The translations under genes and the position numbers were made by a program. Shown one piece after another: positions 49,101 through 61,595 of a stretch of 64,000 nucleotides of DNA. Positions within the stretch are counted from its first letter, which is position 1, and every line of letters begins with the position of its first letter. The DNA is from Gonapodya prolifera JEL478. Its lineage: Eukaryota > Monoblepharomycota > Monoblepharidomycetes > Monoblepharidales > Gonapodyaceae. The notes beneath the pieces were generated by a model. That model saw only the letters and a list, made by a program, of their open reading frames with translations. It did no database searches and was not told where the DNA came from. The stretch covers positions 384,966 through 448,965 of the forward strand of contig KQ965739.1 of assembly GCA_001574975.1 (NCBI GenBank), given 5' to 3'.

Positions 49101-52100
49101 GGAGGACATCAGTAATATTCTCAGTAGTGGTCAAATACCAAATCTTTTTTTGGCTGATGAAATTCCTGAATTGAAGCAAGCCTTTCTTGCCACCTTAAAA
49201 GATAAAGAATCAAAAGTAACAGAGGCATCAGTAAATGTTGGATGGTTTGAGCAGTTTATTGATCGCTCACGCTTGAACATGCATGTGGCACTTTGCATTA
49301 GCCCCATTGGTGATGACTTCCGTTCCAGGCTTCGAAAGTTCCCAACTCTAGCGAATTGCACAACAATAGACTATTTTGGGCCCTGGCCAAAGGAAGCATT
49401 AGTGGAGGTTGCGACAAAATATTTAGACGGCATAGACTTGGGACCAGAGAGTTTTAGAAGTGGTGTTGTTCAAAGCTTTGGGATGATTCACACCTCAGTA
49501 ATGAATATGGCTGTCAAAATGCAACTTGAAGTCAAGAGGCAATGCTATGTTGTTCCTACTAACTATTTGGAGCTTGTAACAGGATATAGACAGCTCTTAA
49601 AGCAGAAAAGTATTGAGTTGGGAAATGCTAAACAGAAACTCCAGAATGGATTGCAGAAGCTGGATGAGACTCAGGTGAATGTAAAAAGTATGTCAAATGA
49701 TCTTGAGATTGCAAGAAAGCAGGTTGCACAATATCAAAAACAGTGTGAAGATTACCTAGTAGTCATTGTACAGCAGAAGAGGGAAGCAGATGAGCAAGCA
49801 AAGCAGGTCTTGGCAAAGACTGAGAAACTGATGGTTGAAGAAGAGGAAGTGAGGGGAGTTGCTCAAGCTGCTCAAGCAGATTTGGATCTTGCCATGCCAG
49901 CACTTAATGCTGCACTCCTAGCACTTGAAGCAATAAACAAGAAAGACCTACAGGAAATCAAATCTTATGGAAAGCCGCCCCCACTTGTTGAAAAGGTCCT
50001 TGAAGCAGTAATGATATTAAAAAAGTCTGAGCCAACTTGGGATGAAGCAAAAAGGCAGCTTGGCAATCCCTATTTTATTAAGCAATTGGTAAACTTTGAT
50101 AAAGATAACATCTCAGATAAAATTCTGAAAAAGATATCATCATATTGTGCTGATGAAAGCTTCATTCCAGATGTAGTTGGTAAAGTTTCAGGAGCTGCAA
50201 AGTCTCTTTGTCTTTGGGTCAGGGCTATGGAGAGCTATGGGCAAATTTTCAGACAAGTGGCACCCAAAAAGGAGAAGCTAAGAGTTGCTCAAGAGACATT
50301 AGAAAAGAAACAAAAGACATTGGGTGAAGCTAAGGCAAAGTTGCAGGAAGTGCAAGATAAACTTTCAGAGTTACAGAACTTGTATGAGGAAAAGGTTGGG
50401 CTTAAGGAAAAACTCCGCTCTGACAGTGAAATCATGGCATTGAAGCTTTCTCGTGCTGAAAGCTTACTTTCTGGACTCTCTGGTGAGCGTGACAGGTGGG
50501 AAAAGAGTATCAGTGTGTATGAGAAACAAATTCAGCACTTGTTTGGGGACTGCATAATTGCATCTGCTGTACTGTCATATTCTGGCCCATTTTCAGTCAA
50601 CTACAGAGCAAACCTTCTGAATTCAGTGTGGATTCCCTATATCAAAGCAGCAGAAATACCTCTAAGTGCTGAATTTACTGTTGATAAGCTTCTTGGCAAA
50701 GCAACAGAAGTCCAGGACTGGGTTGTTCAGGGACTTCCAACAGACCAGTTTTCCATTGAGAATGCAATGATTGTTACCAGGGGGCGAAGATGGCCACTAA
50801 TGATTGACCCACAAGGCCAGGCAAACAACTGGATACGACAAAAAGAAAAGAGCAGGGATGTTAAAGTAATTGACACCAGACAAGCTGATATTTTGAGAAC
50901 TCTGGAGACATCAATTCAATTTGGAGTACCAGTGCTCATACAAGGATTAGGAGAGCAAATTGATCCAATGTTAAATCCCATATTAAATAAAGCCATCACG
51001 AAACAAGGAGGCAGGCTATTGATAAAACTTGGTGAAAAGGAGGTGGAATATAATCCTGAGTTCCAATTGTACCTTACAACACCAATTTCAAATCCACAGT
51101 ATACACCAGAGATTTTTGCAAAGGCAGCAGTCATAAACTTTGCAGTTAGTGAGCGGGGCCTTGAAGACCAGCTCCTGGGCATTGTTATCAAGAGAGAGCG
51201 ACCAGAGCTTGAGGACCAGAAGACAAAACTAGTATCAAGTGTTGCAGCTTCAAAACATAAGTTAGATGAGCTAGAAGATCAAATCTTATTTTTGCTCAGT
51301 ACAGCTCAGGGATCTTTACTGGATGATGAGAAGCTTGTGCAAAAACTTCAGACTTCAAAAACTACTTCTGATGAAGTAACAAAAAAATTGTCAATTAGTG
51401 AGCAGACTGCAAAAACCATTGACACTGCCAGAGATGCCTATAGACCTTGTGCTCAAAGAGCATCAATACTGTACTTTGTGTTGGTTGATATGGCCTCCAT
51501 TGACAATATGTATCAATTTTCAATTGATTGGTATGTGGACATGTTTGAAAGATCTATTAACAAAAGTAAAAAGTCAGAAGATATTTTGGAGAGACTAAAG
51601 AGCTTAAATGATTATCACACTTATTCCATTTATCGGAATGCATCCAGAAGCCTCTTTCAGACCCATAGATTCCTGTTGTCATTTCAGCTCACAATCAAGA
51701 TTTTGGAATCAGTTGGGAAGCTTGACAGAGCAGAATATGATTTTTTCCTCATTGGAGGGCAGGTCCTGGACCGGGAAACGCAAGTCTCAAATCCCTGCAA
51801 GGAATGGCTTTCTGATTCATGTTGGGACAATATTACAGAGCTAGAAAAGCTTCCTACTTTTACAGCACTGGCAAGCTCATTTGAGCAAAGTGAAAGAGAG
51901 TGGCAAACTTGGTTTAACAGTGCAGCCCCAGAAAGCAGCCCCCTCCCAGGAGAGTGGGAATCCAAACTAAGTGATGCACAGAAGATGCTGATTGTTCGGT
52001 CACTTCGCGCAGACAGAGTACTTTTATGTGCTCATAAGTTTGTATCCACCAATATTGGAAGTGAATTTGCAGAGTCACCTCAGTTGGATTATGATGAAGT

Positions 52101-54198
52101 TCTCTTAGATTCTGATCCTACAACACCTCTCATTTTTGTGCTATCACCAGGAGTGGATCCCACCATTGTACTTCAGCAACTGGCAGACAAGTATGGGAAA
52201 AATGGCAAGTTCCACCACACATCCCTTGGTCAAGGGCAGGCCCCCAAAGCAGCACAAATGATTGAGCAGGGTATCAGAGATGGAAATTGGGTATTCTTGG
52301 CAAATTGCCATCTTTCAATCAGTTGGATGCCAGGATTAGAAAAAATTGTGGAGTCACTCAAAACCCAGAATGTACACCCAGACTTCAGGCTCTGGCTGTC
52401 AAGTAGCCCCCATCCAAAGTTTCCAATCTCAATTCTAAAGAACTCTCTAAAGGTATGCTTGCCTGTCTGCCTTTTTTGTTTGAGCTTCTGGTAAAGAACT
52501 TACACTATACACAGATTACAACAGAACCTCCACATGGACTGAAAGCTAATATCTTGAGGTTATTCAGCAACTTGGAGGAGGACCATTTCTCAGAATGCAC
52601 AAACCCTACTATTTATGCTAAGCTGTTTTGTGCATTAGGGTATTTCCACAGTCTTCTTCTTGAGCGAAAAAAGTTTCAAACACTAGGTTGGAATGTTCCT
52701 TACAGCTTTACAGATTCTGATTTTGATGTCAGCAGAGATCTAGTTCTGCTACTGTTAAATGATTACAAGGATATTCCTTGGGATGCTTTGAGGTACCTCA
52801 TTGCTGAGGCCAACTATGGGGGGAGGGTCACAGATGAATGGGATAGAAGAGTCTTAAGAGCATACATCAACACTCTGTTTTCCCATGAAGCTGTGACACA
52901 GGAAAACTTCCAAATATCAGAGCTTTCTCCTTATTGTATTCCAGAAGGTACCAGTATTTCTGCAATTAAGGAACATTTTAAACTCCTTCCAGAGTTTGAC
53001 AATCCAGAGGTAAGAAACCATTCTGTTGATCACTTCCCTTGGAAACAAACCAATTATAACAACAGGTGTTTGGGGAGCATTGCAATGCTGATATTTCAAC
53101 TCAAATAAAGGAGACCAACAATTTTTTGGGGTGTCTAGTCTCTCTGAGACCACAAAATGCAAGTACAGAACAACTCAGTAGGGAAGACATTATTAGTGGA
53201 CTTGCAGCAGAACTTCTCAAGAGAATACCATCTTCGCTGGATTGCTCCAAGTATACAGTTTCAGGCCTGGAAAAGTCTCAAGATTACAATGCAGAACCTC
53301 TCCTTGTTCCGCTTTTGCAGGAAGTTCAGCAATTTAATGGTCTCATCCAAACAGTCACAAAAAGTCTGATAGAGGTTCAGAGGGGGCTGAAAGGACTTTC
53401 ACTGATGTCACATCAGACTGAGGAATGTGCACGTGCAATTGAAACAGGGAAGGTTCCTTCTTTTTGGGGTAAACTGATACCCCCAACACAAACACTAGGG
53501 GCTTGGATGCGAGATCTAACAATGAGAGTTGAGTTTTTTGATAAATGGCTCAAAGGGTATGTTGGTGTGTACTTCTGCCTGAGGAATATTTTTAATATCA
53601 TATTTGGTACTTTTCTTTCAGAGGGGAACCAGCAACATTCTGGTTGGGTGCCTTTTCTTTTCCAACTGGATTCTTGACTGCCGTTCTCCAGAGGTCTAGT
53701 AGAGCAACAGGTGTTCCTGTAGATAGTTTGTCTTGGGAGTTTGGCATACTTGCCAGTCCAGATGATGTTCAGACTGGTATGAAAGATGGAGTTTATATTC
53801 ACAGTCTTATCTTGGAAGGTGCCATGTGAGTCTGAAGTTGATGTGAGATAATGTCTTATGATTGCTCACTTAGAGGTTGTGAGAAAGATGGGATCAAAAG
53901 AACTTGACTTTGAAAGATCCTGTGCAAAATATTCTCTTTGACAACCTTCCAATTGTGCACTTTAAACCTGTGGAAAAAAAATCAGGAGCAAATAAGAAGG
54001 GCTATTATGAATGCCCTCTTTACCAATCCAGTACACGAGGAAGGTTTGTGTTAGTCTGTTCCATTTTCAAAATTTCATGACAGGTATCATTTTCTCTTTA
54101 GTCAAGGTACTGATTTTGTTATATGTCTCAGAATTCCTACAAAGATTGCTCCAGAACATTGGATCCTAAGAGGAACTGCAGCATTATTAACACTGTAG
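40130..54198 (+). CDS. DNAH2: Axonemal inner-arm dynein heavy chain, DNAH2 type (I1/f, 1-beta)
   Basis: Complete 4,451-residue heavy chain (human DNAH2 is close to 4,430). I count 13 exons, including 40719-42963, 43255-45642 and one of 6,205 nt (46248-52452); the phases sum correctly to TAG at 54196. The N-terminal tail is followed by the linker and six AAA modules. P-loops: AAA1 [10 protein letters not shown] (about residue 1823), AAA2 GATGSGKST (2105), AAA3 GEGGSGKSS (2438), AAA4 GVGGSGRQS (2786). The stalk coiled coil with microtubule-binding tip follows, then AAA5-6 and the C-terminal cap ending [20 protein letters not shown]2 identity rests on [50 protein letters not shown]-like and [19 protein letters not shown] blocks. 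Composition changes within the gene (see findings). Confidence 0.95.
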
Positions 54199-54931
54199 AA
54201 AAAAAAAGAGAACCACCATATTTGACTAAGTGCTGGTAATCAGTATTAATATCTGCTTAGTCATGCCAACTCTCTTTTACCATCCACCTACTGATTTCCA
54301 AAATTATATTTAATTGTTGAGAATTTATGCTAACATTTTGGAATACACTTAAATGTATTCTGCACTCCAATAATTCCACGCATATGTGGCCTGGTGTTTT
54401 CTTGCCATTCTAGCTCTCATCCATCAACTACAAAATTGCACGCATCCTGTAGTTGGACATACATCTTTGTTACAAGTATTTGTGAGCACTATGAAAACAG
54501 CTCTTAGCTACATACTTATTTGTAAAAAATATTCTGACAAAAAAAAGCTCTCCATCAGGCTCAAAACATGGTAGTGAATGTTTTTGAATTATTTACTATC
54601 TGAGTCTTCATACTATAAGGATCACTCATGCCTTTATGGTGAGGTGACTCCTCTCTCATGATGTCTCACACCAGGGAGGGGCAAAATCCTACAGCCGGTT
54701 ACCAATGACACTCTCTTTGGGAGATTCCCCTGGAAGTTCAGAGAAGGTTGCATGAAAATTGACATGCAGCAAGGTGGAAATGATGTGCTCAAATGTTATT
54801 TGAGTTCAACTTGGTATTTCAAAATCAAAATTTGTCCCATGTCTATTTAGTACAACAATTCAATGAATACAATCTCAATAATAAACAGTGATTATGAATA
54901 AGAATTTCAGATCTTGTCCTATGGGGGTGGG

Positions 54932-55147
54932 AGTGCTTAAAAATACACCAAAGATATATTCAACCTTGACCAGATCCAACTGGGTCAGGTCGACCTATAA
55001 AGAAAGTAAATGTTTTCACAGACCCAAACCCAACCTGACAATTGATTTGAATTTTTGGATGGGTTTGGAGACACTATTTTTGAACAACCTGAAATCTAAC
55101 GATTTTGGGTCAGGTCTTGGGTTATGGGTCAATTTTTGGTAACACTA
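54932..55147. mobile_element. Degenerate MITE-like element (possible)
   Basis: A block of about 215 bp dense in the word GGGTC(AGG) and its complement in both orientations (TGGGTCAGGTCGACC, GACCCAAACCCAACCTGAC, GGGTCAGGTCTTGGG). Its ends are imperfectly inverted: AGTGCTTAAAAATACACC on the left and, reading inward on the other strand, AGTGTTACCAAAAATTGACC. Such sub-terminal repeats are usual in hAT-type MITEs. No target duplication can be recovered, so age and class are uncertain. Confidence 0.35.
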
Positions 55148-55270
55148 GGAGAGCTGTCTTTATTCTTATTAGTGCACCCATTTTGAACCAAAAATATCAG
55201 GTTATGGGGCTTTGATAGTGTGTAACCGACAATCAAATAATGAAACCCCAGTTTTTCCTGAATACAGAAA

Positions 55271-55294
55271 GGGGTGTTTGGATCCGGAAACCCC
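55271..55294. repeat. Short imperfect palindrome, Tourist-like end word
   Basis: GGGGTGTTTGGATCCGGAAA followed by CCCC forms an imperfect inverted repeat around GGATCC. A related copy of its right half (GAAACCCC..TTCCTGA) lies about 45 bp upstream near 55241. It resembles an isolated terminal repeat of a Harbinger/Tourist-like MITE, but only one end is seen. Confidence 0.25.
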
Positions 55295-58105
55295 TATTCC
55301 TGATACGGTGATTTAGAACAGCACACATTTTGACTAGAAAAGAAAGTGCTGCAATTTCCACTCAGTACTACCACATCAAACTGCAAAGGGTCCTGCAACA
55401 GATTGAGAAGGCTTTTTGGCTTTGTACCCAAAGAGCAGAGGGCCTGGAAGTTGAAGTGGGGGCAGAAGAGTTGGGCATGGACTCCACTGGCAGTTTTGCA
55501 GATTCTTTAGACAACAACAATAATGTGGAGAATAGTAATACTGTGGTTATCAAACAGTTTGGTACATAACTTCACTTTGGATAAGCAACAGCTGTTGGTG
55601 TCAAATCTGGGTCCCAGTGAGTGGTTTACTGTTTCACATCAATACATGCCATTGATGTCATGGCATTACAGTAGGGTGGACTAATGCAGCATCTGAAGGT
55701 GACAACTTACAGTATGTTGTGTAATATAGCTACTGGCACAGATGATGTAAATTTGAGTCAAGTACTGGTGAAAATAAAAAGAGGATATGACTGTGAAACA
55801 TTTTTGAGCAACAGTTCATAGTGACATGTCCAAAACTGCATTGGGTGAATATGTAGTTCTTACAATAAAATTTAAAGTAGGCTGACTCCATATGTAATTT
55901 TCACATGTTCTCTTGTTGCACCATATGCTACACAACCTAGGTGAGCTGCACAAGCCTGTAAACTGCAGGAACGTGCATATATGCTCAGATGTACATAGCA
56001 AGACGTAATGTGCATAGAACTCACCTGCAGGAACGTGATGCCAAACTTAGGGCACGTCCTGCAGGTGTGCACATCTAAACCCGCGGCCACAGTAGTGGCA
56101 CAGCAGCTAATACCCAACACTCGTACTACACTATATACTCTACGTTAGTGGATGTCAGTGTGACACCATAGTCTGCATGTCCATACACTGAGGAGTCATG
56201 ACAGGTTGTTGAACACCCACACACTCACCTCCAAGCACCCTCCCCAACCTGGGGAGCATTTTTGAGGGGGGGTGATCCTGCATACAAGGCACCATTGGAG
56301 CAGAATTCCATGTTTCTTGCCTGGGCGCCAAACAGCAGTCACGATAGTTCAATATTGATTGTAAGGATGCCTTGGAACCAATGGAGAAAGCTCAGCTACA
56401 CCTGGTAGTAATCAGGAAGCATCAACAAGTAATTTTGAAGGGAAAAGCTTACCCAATGGACGTGAAAGCAGCAATGGCCCTGGTCAGAACTCAGAAGTTG
56501 TCCATCAAGTTCTGGGAGCGCATGAGATGGTCAAAGTGACTGTTTTCCATGTCCTCACATCACATTTGAATGGTGAGTGATGGGGAAGGTCAAGTAAAGG
56601 GGATGGGGGACAGAAGGCCATCAAAAGAGTCCTTGATGGTGAGTAATCTGCCACAGTATGAGACTAATTGGAGTAGCAGTTCTCAAGATATGAGGTTTTC
56701 TAGGTAGAAATTGTAGATGGCCTTGTGTGGGCATGGGTTACATGGCTTTACATGGCTTCCCCATTCAAGTGCATACTTTCCATGCTCCCTAAACTTAATA
56801 GGTGTTTGAAAACATCAAGGGGAATTATGTCCAAATTTTGCCACAAGACATCATTTCTAAATGAAATGTCTGCAGAGCAAGTCAGGATCTTTGTCCCCTT
56901 GTCTTATTATCACAATAATCAGTTCAGTGCCCTGTGACCAGGGTTCTGTCTCCCAGACAATTTTAACTCTACTGCAAGTTGGCAAACAATTCCCTCTGTT
57001 TGTAATAGTTGAAGTGTGACCATGTTGGACAAGTGATGACATTGCTGACCAACATAACATACGATGATGTGTGGCAGTGGAAGCCATCAATGTTAGTTAA
57101 CAAAAAGCAAAACAGTCAATTTGTTGACACTGAACATGGTTTTCTACACCAGTTTCCCACTCACATATAAGTCTTAGGTATCAGTGGTGAGATATCACAA
57201 AATTGGATTGTAACTCTATCAGTAGTGGGTGAGAATACTAAGACATAGAATTGCTGCCTGATTCACAAGTATCCATATCTGCATTCATGGTACTGCTTGT
57301 CTGTTTAAATGACCTCCCAGCAATCTTTGTCCAGAGGACATGGAAAGTAAGGGGCTGCAGGTATGGTGGGAAGGTTTGGTCTTTTACCATGCCAGAAGTG
57401 CCATTGTACATCATAAAAGTATAATGGCCACCAAGTGAGAAACTACCACCATTGGACATCCCATACCCCTTTCCACTGCCCCCACATGGCAAGAAGTAGT
57501 GCTATGTATGTGGTACCTGACTGTTGGACCATGGTGCATTGGGAGAAGGAGCTTTTGGAACAAGCATAGGTTGGATGCAAATAGAAGTCTGCTGGGAGAA
57601 AATTTGCTGTGTATGTGGTGATAGACTGTTCAAGTCAAAGGACACCCCAGGACCACTGAGAAAATTAATAGTTCACTGTTACCAAAAGTGCCACATACAA
57701 TATTATGGATATAAACTTCATTGTTGACACTGGGCAGCCTACGTGAGCCTCATGAGCATGCACTTTTAATGGCATTCCAGCATTATCCTCAAGAAAAAAA
57801 TCACCCCCCTGTCTTCAAGCCATCATGGCCTCTGGTAAAATGGAGGCAGTGTACCAATTCTCACTTGATGAAGCTATGAAAATTAGGATCAATATATTAG
57901 ATGGTCTCAAGAGTTAAATTTTTAGCTGTGGAGCTAGTGCTTAATAATTATTTTCCCACGCTATCTTACAATACAAGGAAAAATAGCCCCACCAAAAAAG
58001 GTTGGTCTGCCATGACTGTGTGGCCAAAATTTGCACCACATTGATTTACCATAAGTTCAGCTCAATTTTTGTTGAAAGCAGACTTTTCCTTGTACGACAA
58101 TTTAC

Positions 58106-58127
58106 ATATATATATATATATATATAT
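58106..58127. repeat. (AT)11 microsatellite
   Basis: Uninterrupted AT dinucleotide run in the gene desert. Confidence 0.9.
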
Positions 58128-61108
58128 TTCTGACAGTTTCCTGGGGTAATCTACTTAGGAAAATTGATAATCCTACTCTCCAATTCATCTTGAGTACTAT
58201 GATGACATTCACATCACAATTTTATGGCTCTACAATTACAGCTTGGCTACAGGTTGTAGCTTAGAGACCCTGGCACATTTTGCATTCATTTGGATGCATA
58301 ACCAAGCCTTAGCTGCACAGCCAAAAGCGTAGCTTTGAGACCCCCTACTGTGGAGCTGGAACAATTGAGTCAGTGTATTTTGATAGGTGATTTACAGGAT
58401 TCTTCCAGTGCAGCACTGGATATGTTGACAAAACACCTCCATTAATTAAAGTTCAACCATCTGTGCATTGCACTTGCAGGCATAACAGGACAGGTAACAT
58501 GATTTAATAAACAGTTGGGCCCATTTATCCACATCATTGTGGTGTGGAGACATGGGGAGAATGGAGTGAACTGGCTTGTTTTGTTGTCCTTCACCATGCC
58601 CAAAATCATGTCATTGACTTTCTGCATACTTGAGGATTCCCAGAAAATGTTCTAGAAAATTTTACCTTCTTGCTTCCGATTATTGCTATTATCTTCTCCT
58701 CACAGACTTACAAAACAAGACAGGAAAAATGGAAAAAAAACCCACTCAAAGAGCTCCACCACTCCAAATAGAATCAGTCCAAAACATAAGAGGGTAAATT
58801 ACTGGTTATTACTCCAATGTGAGTTGCCCACTAAGTCACCATCTTCAAAATGTACAGCAACATGATCTCTGGTGATCTGTACCACACTGCAAGTGTTTCA
58901 AATCACCTACACCAGGGAGTCTGTCCTCCCAATGTGAGTAGTGTTATACCTGCATATTTATCTATACTTCAAAGCTCCAAACGCACTGCCAGTGCAAACT
59001 ATGTCCTGGGTAAAGATCACAAATTGAATTATGAATATAATAAATCATTTTGGGAACTAACTTTCATGATTTAATTGTGTCATTAACCTATTGTGGTATC
59101 ATTCAACATTTTTGGGAAGTGAATCAGTTTTCAGTGTAAAATCAAATTTATGTGGGTTATTTTGTATCTATACCAATAAAACTGAACTCAAAATCTCCTG
59201 GTCTTTGTATTTGGGAAGTCACCATGATTTTTGTGAGTAATTTAGCAGTAAAGTGTGGCATCAGAGCATTGACTGAACATTAAACTTGGCCCTACCATCT
59301 TTCCAATTTCTGCTGACTGCTAAAATTGGTCCAATATTACATTAGAAAATCTATAATTTAATCCAAAACTACTTTATTTGCCCAAGTCTTGCTTCCCACT
59401 TAGCATGATGTTCAAAGTGCTTATAATTGTAATATACTCTTTAAATAACTTAATCTTCATCCTGCAGAACCCTTGGCCATCACTACCACTTTCTGCTGGC
59501 TCATATTATCCAGTTGACCTTGCTGTGTGGTAACTTGACAGCATACCTCTTATTGGCATAACAAATATAATCTAAATCTTGTTGATGTATGGAAAATTGA
59601 ATTTGCTGTGTTGTGGCCAAGAGGTACCCAGATCTCTAGCAGTATGTTATTACTGGGAAAATCAGGGTGGGGCAGTGTCAATTGGGGAGGAGGTAGTGGA
59701 TGGTTGACACTAAACTATTTTGACAACTCCAGGTCATTTTATTCTTGATGATTTGAAGTCAGTTTGTATGAGATAAGGTCTAATGTATCAAATAACACAA
59801 AAAAAACAGGTTGTAGAGGCTTCCAGTTCCATTCTTCTTATACATCATAATTAAAATGTTGATACTGCTGGCAGGGGCTTGTGGTGTTGAGGCCAGACAT
59901 ACCCAAAATATCATCCAAACCTCACCACCTCTCATTGGAGAAGCAAACATCCAGGCTGCATAATAGTCAAAGATTATCACTAAATTTGTCAGATTGCTTA
60001 ATTTCAAAGAGCTTTCACCAATTATCAATGTGTTATGATCTATTTTGATTTTTGACATTGAGAGAAACCAGGATGTGGATCTTTTGTTATCCATCTCTCT
60101 TGTGACTATACTATGAGAAGGCATTCAATACATCATACTGTTTTCTCACCATTTGATGTGCAGTGGCAATGAGAAGAATTTTATGGCATAATTTGGAGTT
60201 TATTGCAAGAGCAAATCAAAATAATCCATTTTGTATTGCTGTGAAATCCTCTTACACTGTGCAGATTAGCATACTTTTAACAACTTCACCTGACAACCCC
60301 TGATCACCTCATAGCCCAATTATTGTTGCGGTTGGCACGTTCAGGTTTCCAATAAGATACAATGTATTTGCTTGCCTTTTCCTGCCTTATTAAATATTGT
60401 CCGGTGAATTATACAGGGCCATTTACAAAGTGTCTTTGGGCTTTACGTAGCAAAAGGGTTAAGTGGCACAACACCAACCTTTGTGAATCAATTTTTTTAG
60501 GTAAACTACATCATGCTCACAATAAAGACAGGTGCTGATATCAAGGTATGCCAACAATGCAACAGAGAACTTCCAGCAAATGAGGTACTTGTTCTCAAAA
60601 CTTCGACTTTTCAGTCATAAAAAATAGTGACAGTTATTTTTTATGGGCTTTGTGATAGAACTGATACTTGATCAGCCTCCTGGGATAATCCAAAGGGTAA
60701 GTTGCAATGCAGCACTAGAGGGGAGTGGACAGAGAGAGATAGAGGGATTGTGTGTTAAATGATGATGTATTTGTGTAGCTAGAGCCTAGATAAGGCCTTG
60801 CAAACAGATATATGGGTACCTGAAGCTACCTTTATGCCCCATTGTACCCAAAGGCTTTACCAGTATACACTATCTCTTCATGTGTTAGTTCCGCTACAGC
60901 TTGTTCACAGTCTTATCTCTCCTACCACACTGTGGATGGGCGTCAAATGCCGTACTTGCACACCCTTCACAGAGCTCTGAGCCAAGGGGTGTAGAGATTG
61001 TGCAAGCACTGCAACAGTTAACACAACGTGTGGCGCATGTGACACTCAAGGGGCGTCACTCCAAGATAGTGACAGGGATAGCTGATCACGGCGTCATGAG
61101 TCCACAAA

Positions 61109-61595
61109 TAAGGCCCTGGACGAGTGGGTAACTCGTCACTTTATTGTCAACTTGTACTCGCCTAGTGTATTGTGATACTGTACTCGTCACTCGTCTAAAA
61201 AGTTCGATGCAAACTCGCGACTCGCGAGTATACTTGCCAATATATATATGTTCAAAAAAAAACTTCATTCAAACCTTGCCCACAGAGCAGGTACCAAAAG
61301 CAGAGCACCAAACATTTTTATTATGTATTTTTTACATGTAGATATTGTTATTTCGCACCTTCATCGCTTTCAAAACATCAAAATTCCTGAGTTGGACGGC
61401 GGGAGAGACAGGCTAAAAGCATACAGCGGGCAAGTAGACGCGGCTAAATCATTTTAAGCGAACTCACGAGTACACTCGCGAGTTTGAAAATTTGTACTCG
61501 CAACTCACCAAATTTTATTAGCATCAACTCAACTCGTACTCGCGAGTTTATACTCGGCAAGTACGCAAGTTTATACTCACTCGTCCGGGGCCTTA
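61109..61595. mobile_element. Non-autonomous hAT-like element (MITE), 487 bp
   Basis: Terminal inverted repeats of about 23 bp begin TAAGGCCCTGGACGAGTG on the left and TAAGGCCCCGGACGAGTG on the right (complement strand). They are flanked by an exact 8-bp direct repeat, TCCACAAA, at 61101-61108 and 61596-61603, the target-duplication length of hAT transposons. Inside both ends are many sub-terminal copies of ACTCG/CGAGT (ACTCGCGAGT, GAGTACACTCGCGAGT), the usual binding-site clusters of hAT ends. There is no transposase. Unlike its CpG-poor surroundings the element is CpG-rich, which suggests a recent arrival. Confidence 0.8.

Noticed and set aside
53826-53887. Apparent frameshift near the end of DNAH2
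   Set aside because: Using the AAAG acceptor at 53887 instead of the upstream TTAG gives LEGAIWDQKN, the conserved dynein cap sequence, so no frameshift is needed.
57238-57727. Open frames in the gene desert as genes
   Set aside because: Short, unspliced, on both strands, no recognised family and no conserved motif; kept only as possible repeat remnants.
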